Of a stretch of DNA of 64,000 nucleotides, positions 25,538-34,249 are shown piece by piece. Numbering within the stretch: the first letter of the stretch is position 1; each line of letters begins with the position of its first letter. Source of the DNA: Chitinophaga sp. CF118 (GTDB lineage Bacteria; Bacteroidota; Bacteroidia; Chitinophagales; Chitinophagaceae); the NCBI RefSeq assembly GCF_900112615.1, contig NZ_FOMK01000005.1, positions 248,001 to 312,000 of the forward strand, read 5' to 3'. The notes under the pieces are model-generated. The model saw only the letters and a list, made by a program, of their open reading frames with translations. It searched no databases and was not told the DNA's origin. The translations under genes were made by a program, and so were the position numbers.

Positions 25538-27691
25538 ATGTGGAAGATTAGCCTGTATCTGGTCGTAATATTGTTTTTACCGGTTTGCGTGATGGCACAA
25601 CAGAAAATTACCGGTAAGATCACTGATAGCAAAAAACGCCCTCTGCCAGGAGTAAACATCGCTATAAAAGATACTTATGATGGAGCAACCAGTGGACCCG
25701 ACGGTAGCTTCTCTTTTGTAAGCGATCTCAAAGGAGAACAGATCCTGACAGTCACCCTGAATGGCTACCGCCCGTTTGAGCAGAAAGTCAACTTCAACAA
25801 TCCCCAGGAATACAATATTGTTTTAAGAGAGGTAATCAGTGAACTGAAAATGGTGACTATCTCTGCCGGTAGTTTTGAAGCCAGCGATGAAAGAAAAGGA
25901 ACAGTGTTGAAACCGCTGGATATTGTTACCACTGCCGGCGCTGGTGCGGATATCGTAAATGCCCTGAAAACATTACCAGGTACACAACAGACAAATGACC
26001 GTGAGGGCCTGTTTGTTCGTGGTGGTACAGGATATGAAACACAAACATTCATTGACGGATTGATGGTACGCAATCCCTTTTATTCCGGCCTGCCCGATAT
26101 GCCCGGTCGTGGAAGGTTTTCACCTTTCCTGTTCAAAGGCACTACCTTCAGCAGTGGAGGGTATTCCGCCCAATATGGCCAGGGACTGTCATCTGCATTG
26201 ATCCTGGAATCACAGGACTTACCACAGCGTTCTTCCTCTTCTGTCGGTTTGTCCGTATTGGGAGGCAGTGTGGGAGTGGACCAACTGACCAAAGATAAAA
26301 AGAGTTCTTATGGTGTTGAGGCAGATTATACGAACCTTGGGCCTTACCTTGATGTAGTGAAGTCTAAATTCCAACCTAGTGTAAATCCTGAAATAATAGG
26401 AACATCTGCCAACTTCAGGAGAAAGACATCTGCTACAGGTATGCTGAAGTTTTATGGTTATGCTAACTGGACACATATGGGTACCCTGCGTCCCAGCCTG
26501 GAACATCCCGGTTATAACGAACTGTTTGAACTGCGTAACCAGAATGTGTATACGAACCTCACATACAAAGAAAGACTGGGGAAAGGATGGCGCATCAGCA
26601 CTGGTGTATCCTTTAGTAGTAACAGTGATAAGATCAATACTGATACACTGGAAGAATCAGCTCCTGCAAAAATTAATAACCAGTCGCAGTTATCGCAGGT
26701 AAGAGTGATGCTCACCAAAGGAATAGGCAGTTATTCTTCTATCCGCATGGGCGGGGAATACCAGTACAATGTGGAGAAAGCAGGATTCAACAGTATGCAT
26801 GCCGACTATACGGAAAACTATTCAGCTGCTTTTTTAGAAGGAGATATTTACATCACGCCTCAATTGGTAGGCCGGGTAGGTGGCCGTGTGGAGCATTCTT
26901 CCATCCTGGAAAAAACGAATGTGGCTCCCCGTATTTCCATCGCATACAAACTGGACGACTATAGCCAGGTATCCCTGGCATATGGCGACTATTACCAGAA
27001 ACCGGAACAGCAATACATCCGCTTTAAACCCGACCTGGACTACATGAAGGCTACACATTACATTGCAAGCGTCCAGCGCATCACCGGGAATTATACCCTG
27101 CGTGTAGAGGCATTCTATAAAAAGTATCATGGCCTGATGAAAACAAGTCCTGATACCAGTAATGCAGGTACCGGTTATGCAAAAGGAATAGAACTATTCT
27201 GGCGCGACCACAAAACGTTTAAGAATATGGACTACTGGATCTCTTATTCTTACCTGGATACAAAGCGTAACTACCTGAACTATCCATATGAAGTACAGCC
27301 AGACTTTGCAGCAAAACATACCTTCAGCGTAGTTTACAAGTATTATATTCCCGCTATCACTACCAATTTCGGGATTACCTATAGCTTCTCAACAGGCCGT
27401 CCGTATTATAATCCTACTCTGGAAAACAGTAAGTTCATGTCTGAAAAAACAATCGACTACAATTCTCTCGGATTTAGTGCCAGTTATCTGACCTCTATCA
27501 GGAAAGCATTCACTGTATTCGTATTGTCTGTCAGCAATGCGGGTAATTTCAAGCAGGTATATGGTTATCGTTATTCAACCGATAAACTGCGCCGGGAAGA
27601 GATTACACCTAACATACCACGCTTTGTTTATATAGGTATGTTCATGAACTTTGGTATCGACAGAAGACAGGATGTGATCAATAATTTATAA
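25538..27691 (+). CDS. TonB-dependent receptor with carboxypeptidase-like domain
   Basis: Outer-membrane active transporter, 717 aa. Signal peptide to about residue 20 (MAQ), then a carboxypeptidase-regulatory-like beta-sandwich (about 22-100: ITGKITDSKKRPLPGVNIAI), a plug domain (about 120-220) with LFVRGGTGYETQTFIDG, and a beta-barrel to the end. The chain ends GIDRRQDVINNL without the usual terminal aromatic. It lacks a SusD partner and the larger size of SusC proteins (about 1000 aa), so it is more likely a metal, siderophore or peptide-type receptor than a glycan importer. A small secreted protein gene follows 37 bp later, probably in the same transcript. Confidence 0.9.
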   Translation: MWKISLYLVVILFLPVCVMAQQKITGKITDSKKRPLPGVNIAIKDTYDGATSGPDGSFSFVSDLKGEQILTVTLNGYRPFEQKVNFNNPQEYNIVLREVISELKMVTISAGSFEASDERKGTVLKPLDIVTTAGAGADIVNALKTLPGTQQTNDREGLFVRGGTGYETQTFIDGLMVRNPFYSGLPDMPGRGRFSPFLFKGTTFSSGGYSAQYGQGLSSALILESQDLPQRSSSSVGLSVLGGSVGVDQLTKDKKSSYGVEADYTNLGPYLDVVKSKFQPSVNPEIIGTSANFRRKTSATGMLKFYGYANWTHMGTLRPSLEHPGYNELFELRNQNVYTNLTYKERLGKGWRISTGVSFSSNSDKINTDTLEESAPAKINNQSQLSQVRVMLTKGIGSYSSIRMGGEYQYNVEKAGFNSMHADYTENYSAAFLEGDIYITPQLVGRVGGRVEHSSILEKTNVAPRISIAYKLDDYSQVSLAYGDYYQKPEQQYIRFKPDLDYMKATHYIASVQRITGNYTLRVEAFYKKYHGLMKTSPDTSNAGTGYAKGIELFWRDHKTFKNMDYWISYSYLDTKRNYLNYPYEVQPDFAAKHTFSVVYKYYIPAITTNFGITYSFSTGRPYYNPTLENSKFMSEKTIDYNSLGFSASYLTSIRKAFTVFVLSVSNAGNFKQVYGYRYSTDKLRREEITPNIPRFVYIGMFMNFGIDRRQDVINNL

Positions 27692-27728
27692 ACTCATTCA
27701 CTAATCATAACCACAAAATCTCACAATT

Positions 27729-28376
27729 ATGAAACGTATAATGCTTGCCCTTTTTCTGTCTGCCAGTATAGCATCTGTATCTATGGCGCAGAGCGCCCAA
27801 TATGAAGGAGCTATGGCCAAACAGGTAACCTTGCTGGATGATCCTGCTAATTTTACTCCACAGAAATTACAGGAAATGGCCAATACTTTTGAGCGTATTG
27901 GTGCCGCAGAAAAAACACAGTGGCTACCTTACTATTATGCAGGTTACTGCAATGTAATGGTTGCTTTTATGGAGAAAGATCAGAGCAAAGTAGATGTTAT
28001 TGCAGACAAGGCCGAAGCGAATATTACTAAAGCGGATAGCCTGAGTCCTCAAAATGATGAAATATATTGCATCAAATCTCTTATAGCTACTTCCCGCATC
28101 AGTGTTGACCCTCCAAGCAGGGGACGGCAATATGGACCTCAAGCTGCCAGCATGCAGGAACAAGCAGCGCAGATCAACAGTGAGAATCCCCGTGTGTATA
28201 TGTTACAGGGGCAATCACTGTTTTATACGCCTGAACAATTTGGCGGCAGTAAAGCCGGTGCGAAAGCGAAATTCGAAACAGCATTGAAGAAGTTCAGCAC
28301 ATTCAAACCTGCCAGCAGTATTGCTCCTCATTGGGGAGAAACATATACAAAGCAGTTGTTAGCACAGATTAAATAG
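27729..28376 (+). CDS. Secreted TPR-like protein
   Basis: Periplasmic or secreted protein of 215 aa with a signal peptide ending SMA before QSAQYEG. The mature part is helical with tetratricopeptide-like spacing: WLPYYYAGYCNVMVAF, ITKADSLSPQNDEIYCIKSL and INSENPRVYMLQGQSLFYTP, then an F/A-rich helix near the end. No catalytic motif. It follows the TonB receptor by 37 bp and ends at a strong hairpin, so the two form a unit; a supporting role to the receptor is an inference. Confidence 0.7.
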   Translation: MKRIMLALFLSASIASVSMAQSAQYEGAMAKQVTLLDDPANFTPQKLQEMANTFERIGAAEKTQWLPYYYAGYCNVMVAFMEKDQSKVDVIADKAEANITKADSLSPQNDEIYCIKSLIATSRISVDPPSRGRQYGPQAASMQEQAAQINSENPRVYMLQGQSLFYTPEQFGGSKAGAKAKFETALKKFSTFKPASSIAPHWGETYTKQLLAQIK

Positions 28377-28384
28377 ATCAGGCT

Positions 28385-28426
28385 AAATGGCTCATGCTCA
28401 TTGTATATAATAAGTATGAGCCATTT
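28385..28426 (+). terminator. Terminator after receptor operon
   Basis: Perfect 11-bp stem (28385-28395 with 28416-28426), 20-nt AT-rich loop, 8 bp after the stop codon. Confidence 0.75.
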
Positions 28427-28603
28427 CCCTCTTTTTATTCAAATCTCTGATGTAGAAGAAGTTCTATTTAGATCCTCAAGCCCTTTATTTATCCTCTTCC
28501 CTTATCCCCAGTCCTGCTGTCCTGTTTCAGTTGATACGGTTATCTTTATAAAGCGTGTAAATAAAATAACCCTGTGCATGCGTTAACCTAAAATGTAACC
28601 CCC

Positions 28604-29449
28604 ATGAGACTCGTGGAGTATAAACTGAGCGCTGCTTCCTCTTCTGCGTTAATATTAACGATTGCAAAAAGCCTGTATAATAGTGGCTGGAGCCGCGAAT
28701 ATATTTCCCGTATAGATTTCAGTGCTGTAGAAAAACTGGCAGCAGAACTGTACACTATTTCTCCGCTGTATCATACTCTGCTACAGCTTAGAAAAAGAAT
28801 GGTCCGTTACCTGATAGATGAGTTGCTGGAGCAGCATCCCCGGCAGCAGATATGTATACTGGCCGCAGGATTGGATCCCCTGGGATTGCAGATCGCAGAA
28901 CACTATCCCACACAACTGCGTAGTATCTATGAAATAGATAAAGCTCATATGCACGAAAAGCAGGAGTTGTATGCATCTGTTTCCTTTAATGAAGTGCGGT
29001 TACACCATCTGTATGCAGATATAACTAATCCACCATTAATGATGGAAACACTGATCAAAGCTGGTTATACGCCGCATGAGCCCACCCTGATCATATTTGA
29101 AGGGATCATGCATTCTATCACGGAGGAACAGTTTCTGCGGATTATGCGTGCGTTCTGTTCCAGAGCAAGGAATAATGCTGTGATCATGGATTATATTTTG
29201 CCGCAGGAAAATCTTCCATCCGCTTTTGTGCCCCGGGCAAATGATATGCTGGAAGTGATGGAAACAGCCACTGGAAGTCGTCTGAAGCAGTATAGCCGGA
29301 AAAAGATTATGAATCTGTTGTCTTTGCTGGAAGCGGAGATCTTTGACGTATATGACATGCAGGCCGCAGAATATGTTCTGAACGGCCGCAACAAAATGTA
29401 CCATACAAAGGGAGAAGGAATGATGGAAATGGTAGCTTTCAGTATTTAG
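28604..29449 (+). CDS. SAM-dependent methyltransferase, leucine carboxyl methyltransferase (PF04072) type
   Basis: Class I methyltransferase of 281 aa in the LCM/Ppm1-like family. The SAM loop is CILAAGLDPLGLQI (near residue 84), acidic strand end EIDKA, then ADITNPPLMMETLIKAGYTP and LIIFEGIMHSIT, the family's diagnostic block, with a C-terminal YVLNGRNKMYHTKGEGMMEM. In bacteria this family includes polyketide and small-molecule carboxyl methylases; no biosynthetic genes are near. Its stop codon is directly followed by the pdxA stop codon on the other strand, with no base between. A near-match -7 box TATCTTTA is at 28541. Confidence 0.8.
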   Translation: MRLVEYKLSAASSSALILTIAKSLYNSGWSREYISRIDFSAVEKLAAELYTISPLYHTLLQLRKRMVRYLIDELLEQHPRQQICILAAGLDPLGLQIAEHYPTQLRSIYEIDKAHMHEKQELYASVSFNEVRLHHLYADITNPPLMMETLIKAGYTPHEPTLIIFEGIMHSITEEQFLRIMRAFCSRARNNAVIMDYILPQENLPSAFVPRANDMLEVMETATGSRLKQYSRKKIMNLLSLLEAEIFDVYDMQAAEYVLNGRNKMYHTKGEGMMEMVAFSI

Positions 29450-30514
29450 CTACTCAGATGCCAGCTGGATCTTCTTCAATGGATTGCTGGTATTCTCAGC
29501 ATATGTTTCACGTTTATCCAGGATCTCCAGGCAGGAGAAGATGGCCTGGCGGAAGGAGTCCGGATCTGCGAGATTTTTACCGGCAATATCGAAAGCTGTA
29601 CCATGATCGGGAGAGGTACGTACTATCGGCAGGCCGGCAGTAAAGTTGATACCCTCACCTGTAGCCAGTGATTTAAAGGGGATCAGTCCCTGATCGTGGT
29701 ACATTGCGAGTACCCCGTCAAAGCTGGTGTGCATACTTCTTGCGAAGAAAGCATCGGCACTATATGGGCCAAAGCATAAGATTCCGTTACTTTTAGCCTG
29801 GTTAATAGCAGGAGAGATCTGTTCTATTTCTTCCCTGCCTATTAATCCCTCATCGCCGGCGTGTGGGTTTAGTCCCAATACAGCAATGCGTGGGCTATCT
29901 ATCCCAAAGTCTTTCACCAGGCTATCTTTCATCATCTGGAGTTTATCCAGGATATTTTCTTTGGTTACATATTTAGCCACTTCAGCCACTGGCACATGTT
30001 CGGTGAGCAATCCCACCCGCATATTTTCGGCAGTCATGAACATCAGTACATCCTTTGCACCAAAAGCGTCGCGCAGGTAAGGAGTATGACCTGTATAGTT
30101 GAATTGTTCTCCCTGGATATTCTTTTTATGGATGGGAGCTGTTACCAGTCCTTCAATCTGATCATCTTTCAGGCATTGTATAGCCACTTCCAGGGAACGG
30201 GCAGCATATTTGCCACCTATTTCGTTCAATACGCCCGGGGTGATCTGTACTTCTTCCTCCCAGCAGTTGAAAACATTCACCTGCTTGTGGTTAAGGCGGG
30301 TAAAATCTTTCAGGCTCTGGTAATTAAAATTGTTCTCATTCATCAGCTTCCGGTAGAAGTTGATGGTTTTGTTAGAAGCAAATATCACCGGGGTACAAAA
30401 CTCCAGCATCCTGTTGTCTGCAAAGGTTTTGATAATAATCTCAGCGCCTATGCTGTTAATATCACCAATAGTGATACCAATTACCGGTTTGTTCGTATGG
30501 ATGGTGCTACTCAT
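29450..30514 (-). CDS. pdxA: 4-hydroxythreonine-4-phosphate dehydrogenase
   Basis: NAD-dependent dehydrogenase of the DXP-dependent pyridoxal-phosphate pathway; oxidises 4-phosphohydroxy-L-threonine before condensation by PdxJ. 354 aa, full length. Family marks are GITIGDINSIGAEI at the start, TAPIHKKNIQ, YTGHTPYLRDAF with a metal-binding His, GLNPHAGDEGLIGREE (second metal His) and MYHDQGLIPFK (third). Divergent from rsmA with 104 bp between; pdxA and rsmA are neighbours in many bacteria. Confidence 0.96.
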   Translation of the reverse strand: MSSTIHTNKPVIGITIGDINSIGAEIIIKTFADNRMLEFCTPVIFASNKTINFYRKLMNENNFNYQSLKDFTRLNHKQVNVFNCWEEEVQITPGVLNEIGGKYAARSLEVAIQCLKDDQIEGLVTAPIHKKNIQGEQFNYTGHTPYLRDAFGAKDVLMFMTAENMRVGLLTEHVPVAEVAKYVTKENILDKLQMMKDSLVKDFGIDSPRIAVLGLNPHAGDEGLIGREEIEQISPAINQAKSNGILCFGPYSADAFFARSMHTSFDGVLAMYHDQGLIPFKSLATGEGINFTAGLPIVRTSPDHGTAFDIAGKNLADPDSFRQAIFSCLEILDKRETYAENTSNPLKKIQLASE

Positions 30515-30534
30515 GCTTGTTTGAGAATAATGCG

Positions 30535-30542
30535 CAAATATA
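30535..30542 (-). promoter_or_regulatory. -7 box of pdxA
   Basis: On the minus strand TATATTTG (30542-30535) matches TAnnTTTG, 21 bp upstream of the pdxA start codon. Confidence 0.45.
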
Positions 30543-30618
30543 CGGATAATAGCCGCAAGTAGTTAGCAGAAAGGACATCCCTTGTCGCTTGTAGCTAATT
30601 ACGTAATTTCGCAGACGA

Positions 30619-31371
30619 ATGTATACACTCAAAAAATCGCTTGGACAGCATTTCCTGAAAGACGAGAATATCTGCAGGGACATTGTATCGTCCTTACCTG
30701 TAATTGAAAATCAGCAAGTATTGGAGGTAGGCCCGGGAGCAGGCGCCATTACGAAATACCTGCTGGAGCTGCCTGGAATCAATTTCAAGGCAGTGGAGCT
30801 TGATACCGAAAAGGTACATTACCTGGAAAAGACGTACCCCAAAATAAAAGGTAAACTGATTAATCAGGACATACTGCAAACACCTGCACCATTTGAAGGG
30901 GAGTTCAGTGTTATTGGTAATTTCCCTTATAACATTTCTTCGCAGATCATGTTCCGGATCTTAGAATGGAGGAATCAGGTACCCCAGGTAGTAGGAATGT
31001 TCCAGAAAGAGGTAGCCCTGCGTATTGCAGCCGGGCATGGTAATAAGGAATATGGCATTTTAAGTGTGCTGATCCAGGCCTTTTACAAGGTAGAATACCT
31101 TTTTGAAGTGCATGAGAACTGTTTTAATCCTCCACCGAAGGTTAAATCAGGCGTGGTGAGATTTAGCCGGCTGGAGCAGCCATATGATATTGCCAGTGAA
31201 CGGAAATTCTTTAACCTGGTAAAAACAGCTTTCGGGCAACGCCGTAAACAACTACGTAATCCGTTAAAAACATTATTCGATAAAGAATATCTGCAGGACG
31301 AGATTTTCACTAAAAGAGCAGAAGCTCTGACAGTAGCAGATTTTGCAGCATTGACACACAAGATGAAGTGA
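30619..31371 (+). CDS. rsmA: 16S rRNA adenine dimethyltransferase RsmA (KsgA)
   Basis: Dimethylates two adjacent adenines in the 3' hairpin of 16S rRNA late in small-subunit assembly. 250 aa. It opens with KKSLGQHFLKDENI, the N-terminal hallmark; SAM motif I is VLEVGPGAGAITKYLL; the catalytic motif IV is NFPYNIS; the C-terminal head contains CFNPPPKVKSGVVR and FGQRRKQLRNPL. The next gene starts one base after its stop, so the two are co-transcribed. A weak -7 box, TAATTTCG, lies at 30603-30610, very close to the start codon. Confidence 0.97.
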   Translation: MYTLKKSLGQHFLKDENICRDIVSSLPVIENQQVLEVGPGAGAITKYLLELPGINFKAVELDTEKVHYLEKTYPKIKGKLINQDILQTPAPFEGEFSVIGNFPYNISSQIMFRILEWRNQVPQVVGMFQKEVALRIAAGHGNKEYGILSVLIQAFYKVEYLFEVHENCFNPPPKVKSGVVRFSRLEQPYDIASERKFFNLVKTAFGQRRKQLRNPLKTLFDKEYLQDEIFTKRAEALTVADFAALTHKMK

Positions 31372-31372
31372 T

Positions 31373-32302
31373 ATGAGCAGGAAAGTTTTAATTACAGCGA
31401 AAGCGCATAATTATTTGAAAGACAGGCTGGAGGAAAAGGGATTTGAGGTGACTTACCAGCCCTCCATTACTTATGATGAAGTGATTGCTATTATTCCGGA
31501 GTATGTGGGAATGATTGTTACTACCCGCATAAAGGTAGATAAGGCAATAATAGATAGGGCCAGGCAGTTGGAATGGATAGGCCGGCTGGGAAGTGGAATG
31601 GAACTGATAGATGTGCCTTACGCAGAAAGTAAGGGAATTCATTGTGTAAGCAGTCCCGAAGGCAACTGTGATGCAGTAGGGGAGCAGGCACTAGGCATGC
31701 TGCTTGCCCTGATGAACAATGTATTGAAGAGCAACCTGGAATTGCGCAAGGGTATTTGGGAGCGGGATGGTAACCGTGGTTTTGAGTTGAATGGCAGAAC
31801 TGTGGGGATTATTGGGTATGGTAATACTGGTGGTGCATTTGCCCGCAAACTGCGTGGGTTTGATGTGCAGATCCTTGCATATGATAAGTATAAAACGGGG
31901 TTCAGTGATGAATATGTGAAGGAAGCCACTATGGACCAGCTGTTTAAGGAAGCTGATGTGGTGAGTGTACACCTGCCGCTTACAGCAGAAACGCAGTACC
32001 TGGCAAACACCTCTTTTTTCAATTCTTTTCATAAGCCTGTGTGGTTTATCAATGCCGCCAGGGGCAAACTTACCGATACTGCAGATCTGATCCTGGCGTT
32101 GGAGAGAGGTACTATTTCGGGTGCCTGCCTGGACGTACTGGAAAATGAGAAGCTGGGCACTTATTCTGCAGTAGAAAAGGAGCAGCTGGAACGGTTATTG
32201 CAATTACCCAATGTAGTGCTGACCCCGCATATTGCAGGGTATTCTCACGAAGCAAGTATCAAGATGCCCCGGATAGTATTGGAAAAGTTGAATATTATCT
32301 GA
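31373..32302 (+). CDS. D-2-hydroxyacid dehydrogenase family protein
   Basis: NAD-dependent dehydrogenase of the phosphoglycerate-dehydrogenase-like fold, 309 aa. Substrate half at both ends; the NAD half holds GIIGYGNTGGAFARKLRGF (GxGxxG variant) with an Asp ending the next strand (LAYDKY). The catalytic trio is visible: Arg in INAARGKL, Glu in CLDVLENEK, and His in LTPHIAGYS. There is no C-terminal ACT domain, so it need not be the serine-pathway enzyme. The start lies one base behind rsmA. Substrate unknown. Confidence 0.88.
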   Translation: MSRKVLITAKAHNYLKDRLEEKGFEVTYQPSITYDEVIAIIPEYVGMIVTTRIKVDKAIIDRARQLEWIGRLGSGMELIDVPYAESKGIHCVSSPEGNCDAVGEQALGMLLALMNNVLKSNLELRKGIWERDGNRGFELNGRTVGIIGYGNTGGAFARKLRGFDVQILAYDKYKTGFSDEYVKEATMDQLFKEADVVSVHLPLTAETQYLANTSFFNSFHKPVWFINAARGKLTDTADLILALERGTISGACLDVLENEKLGTYSAVEKEQLERLLQLPNVVLTPHIAGYSHEASIKMPRIVLEKLNII

Positions 32303-32371
32303 GCATTCCGGACACAGGTATTATAAATACTGTATATGTGACAATATTTATCGCCGGAATTAAAAAATAAT

Positions 32372-32379
32372 TATATTTG
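32372..32379 (+). promoter_or_regulatory. -7 box of greA
   Basis: TATATTTG, an exact TAnnTTTG match, 77 bp upstream of the greA start codon and just ahead of a terminator-like hairpin, so the hairpin lies inside the greA leader. Confidence 0.55.
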
Positions 32380-32395
32380 CAGCATACCAATAATA

Positions 32396-32433
32396 CAACG
32401 CTTCTATGCAAATGGGAGCGTTGATTTTTTTTT
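32396..32433 (+). terminator. Terminator-like hairpin in greA leader
   Basis: Nine-pair stem (32396-32404 with 32415-32423, one G.T pair), 10-nt loop, then nine T (32425-32433). This is a textbook intrinsic terminator, placed only 22 bp before the greA ATG and downstream of its -7 box. Confidence 0.75.
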
Positions 32434-32455
32434 ACTATTTCTAAAACATAACGTT

Positions 32456-32929
32456 ATGTCTGGTATAAACTACGTTACCAAAGAAACCCTGGACCAGATG
32501 CGGGAAGAGCTCAACTTCCTGAAAACAAAGGGCCGGGCAGAAATCGCCAGGGCCATTGCAGAAGCAAGGGAAAAAGGTGACCTCAAAGAAAATGCTGAAT
32601 ATGATGCTGCAAAGGAAGCACAGGGATTACATGAAGCTAAGCTGGCTTCCCTGGAGAATGCGGTAGCAACAGCAAGAATACTGGAAATTGATTCCATTGA
32701 CACCTCAAAGGTATCCATATTATGTAAGGTAACGATTACAAATGTGGCGAGTAAAAAGACCGTTACTTATCAAATAGTATCAGAAAAAGAAGCCGATCTG
32801 AAGATGGGTAAAATTTCTATTACTTCTCCTATTGGTAAAGGATTACTGGGTAAGCATGTAGGTGAAGTTGCCGAAGTGGTGGCGCCTAATGGAAGTATGA
32901 AATTCAAAATAGATAATATTACCATATAG
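32456..32929 (+). CDS. greA: Transcription elongation factor GreA
   Basis: Rescues backtracked RNA polymerase by stimulating transcript cleavage. 157 aa: an N-terminal coiled-coil (about residues 8-75) whose tip carries the acidic pair in ENAEYDAAKEAQ near residues 42-45, and a C-terminal FKBP-like domain with SPIGKGLLGKHVGEVAEVV. Normal length. It sits behind a leader that contains a complete terminator-like hairpin, which suggests attenuation. Another hairpin follows the gene. Confidence 0.96.
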   Translation: MSGINYVTKETLDQMREELNFLKTKGRAEIARAIAEAREKGDLKENAEYDAAKEAQGLHEAKLASLENAVATARILEIDSIDTSKVSILCKVTITNVASKKTVTYQIVSEKEADLKMGKISITSPIGKGLLGKHVGEVAEVVAPNGSMKFKIDNITI

Positions 32930-32958
32930 GAGCACTATACAGTAATAAGATGATGAAG

Positions 32959-32994
32959 AAAAAGTCCCCTCTCTGATCAGGGAGGGGACTTTTT
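32959..32994. terminator. Terminator after greA
   Basis: Stem of 17 bp counting one G.T pair (32959-32975 with 32978-32994) that closes on the palindromic GATC; A5 at the 5' side and T5 at the 3' side, so it works on either strand. Confidence 0.88.
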
Positions 32995-33024
32995 CATAAC
33001 TTAGCCCTCATTAAATCCGATTCC

Positions 33025-33420
33025 ATGTCTGTTTTCACAAAGATTATCAAGGGAGAGATCCCAAGTTACCGCATAGCAGAGAATGACAGTTTTTATGCAT
33101 TCCTGGATATAGCCCCATTGGTAAAAGGGCATGTATTGATAGTGCCTAAGGAGGAAGTAGACAAATTTTTTGATGTGAGGGATGATCTGCTGGGAGAGTG
33201 GCTGTTGTTTGCAAAGCCTGTAGCAAAGGCTATTGAGAAAGCTTTTCCGTGTAATCGTGTAGGTGTAAGTGTTATAGGCCTGGAAGTTCCTCATGCTCAT
33301 ATGCACCTTATTCCAATTAATACGGCAGATGATATGAACTTTGGACGTCCTAAGCTGAAGTTGTCAAAAAGCGAATTTGAAGAGATACAGGCCCGGATTA
33401 TATCTGTCCTGGTATATTAA
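33025..33420 (+). CDS. HIT family nucleotide-binding protein
   Basis: Small hydrolase or transferase of the histidine-triad superfamily (HINT-like), acting on nucleoside phosphoramidates or dinucleotides. 131 aa. Opens with FTKIIKGEIPSYRI, has the FLDIAPLVKGHVLIVPKE strand and the triad HAHMHL near residue 90. The 3' end runs 23 bp into the convergent response regulator gene, so the two reading frames overlap tail to tail. Confidence 0.93.
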   Translation: MSVFTKIIKGEIPSYRIAENDSFYAFLDIAPLVKGHVLIVPKEEVDKFFDVRDDLLGEWLLFAKPVAKAIEKAFPCNRVGVSVIGLEVPHAHMHLIPINTADDMNFGRPKLKLSKSEFEEIQARIISVLVY

Positions 33421-34105
33421 ACCGGAATCCAACGCCGTGTAGTGTTTCCAGTTTAATAGCCGGATCTGTTCTGAAATGTTTTCTCAGTTTGGTAATAAAT
33501 ACGTCCATGCTCCGGCCCAGGAAATAATCATCCTTGCCCCATACATGGAACAGTATTTCTTCTCGTTTGAGCGTTTTGTTTGCGTTATCACAGAGATATT
33601 TCAGCAGGTCGGCTTCTTTTTGTGTAAGCGTACTGGAAACTTCTCCGCTTTTTTCACGCAGGATAAGATCATTATAGTCAAAGGTTAGTTTGCCTATAAC
33701 GTATTGGGTGCGCTTCTCCGTTGTTACTACCGTAGAGCTTTTGCTTCTTTTCAGGAACACTTCTATACGCAGTAATAATTCCTGCATACTGAATGGCTTG
33801 GTGATATAATCATCAGCCCCTGTTTTGAAACCTTTGATCTTATCCTCATCCATTGCCCTTGAGGTCAGGAAGAGGATGGGGATGAAATCATTTTTCCTTC
33901 TGATCTGCTCTGCCAGTGTAAACCCGTCTTTCTTAGGCATTACTACATCCAACAGGCATATGTCAAAGGTTCTCAACTGGAACTGGTCCCAGGCCATTTG
34001 TCCGTCTGTGCAATGAACTACATCGTAACCTGCTTCTTCTAAACGTTTCTTTGTTACCGCACCAACATTCTGATCATCTTCCACCAATAGGATTCTTGCT
34101 TTCAT
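33398..34105 (-). CDS. Orphan response regulator, OmpR family (RprY-like)
   Basis: DNA-binding response regulator, 235 aa. The receiver carries EDD at residues 9-11, Asp53 in CLLDVVMPKKDGF, Thr in FLTSRAMDED and Lys in ITKPFSMQELLLRI. The C-terminal winged helix has LTQKEADLLKYLCDNANKTL and GRSMDVFITKLRKHF. No histidine kinase is beside it. It closely resembles the regulator at 36714 in style (receiver, DGFxLAEQIR block and GRSMDV recognition region), so the two are probably paralogues of the Bacteroidota RprY type. The last 23 bp overlap the HIT gene. Confidence 0.88.
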   Translation of the reverse strand: MKARILLVEDDQNVGAVTKKRLEEAGYDVVHCTDGQMAWDQFQLRTFDICLLDVVMPKKDGFTLAEQIRRKNDFIPILFLTSRAMDEDKIKGFKTGADDYITKPFSMQELLLRIEVFLKRSKSSTVVTTEKRTQYVIGKLTFDYNDLILREKSGEVSSTLTQKEADLLKYLCDNANKTLKREEILFHVWGKDDYFLGRSMDVFITKLRKHFRTDPAIKLETLHGVGFRFNIPGQI

Positions 34106-34249
34106 AGCTTGTGATGCTGATTATATAAATACCATAATCTATGGTGTAAAGCTCCATGTACCATATTTTGGAGCATATTATGAGGAATTTAGTTCAAAGT
34201 AAACGCAATTTATTAACTTCTTGAAAAACGGCAAGCTATAAAACGAGAA

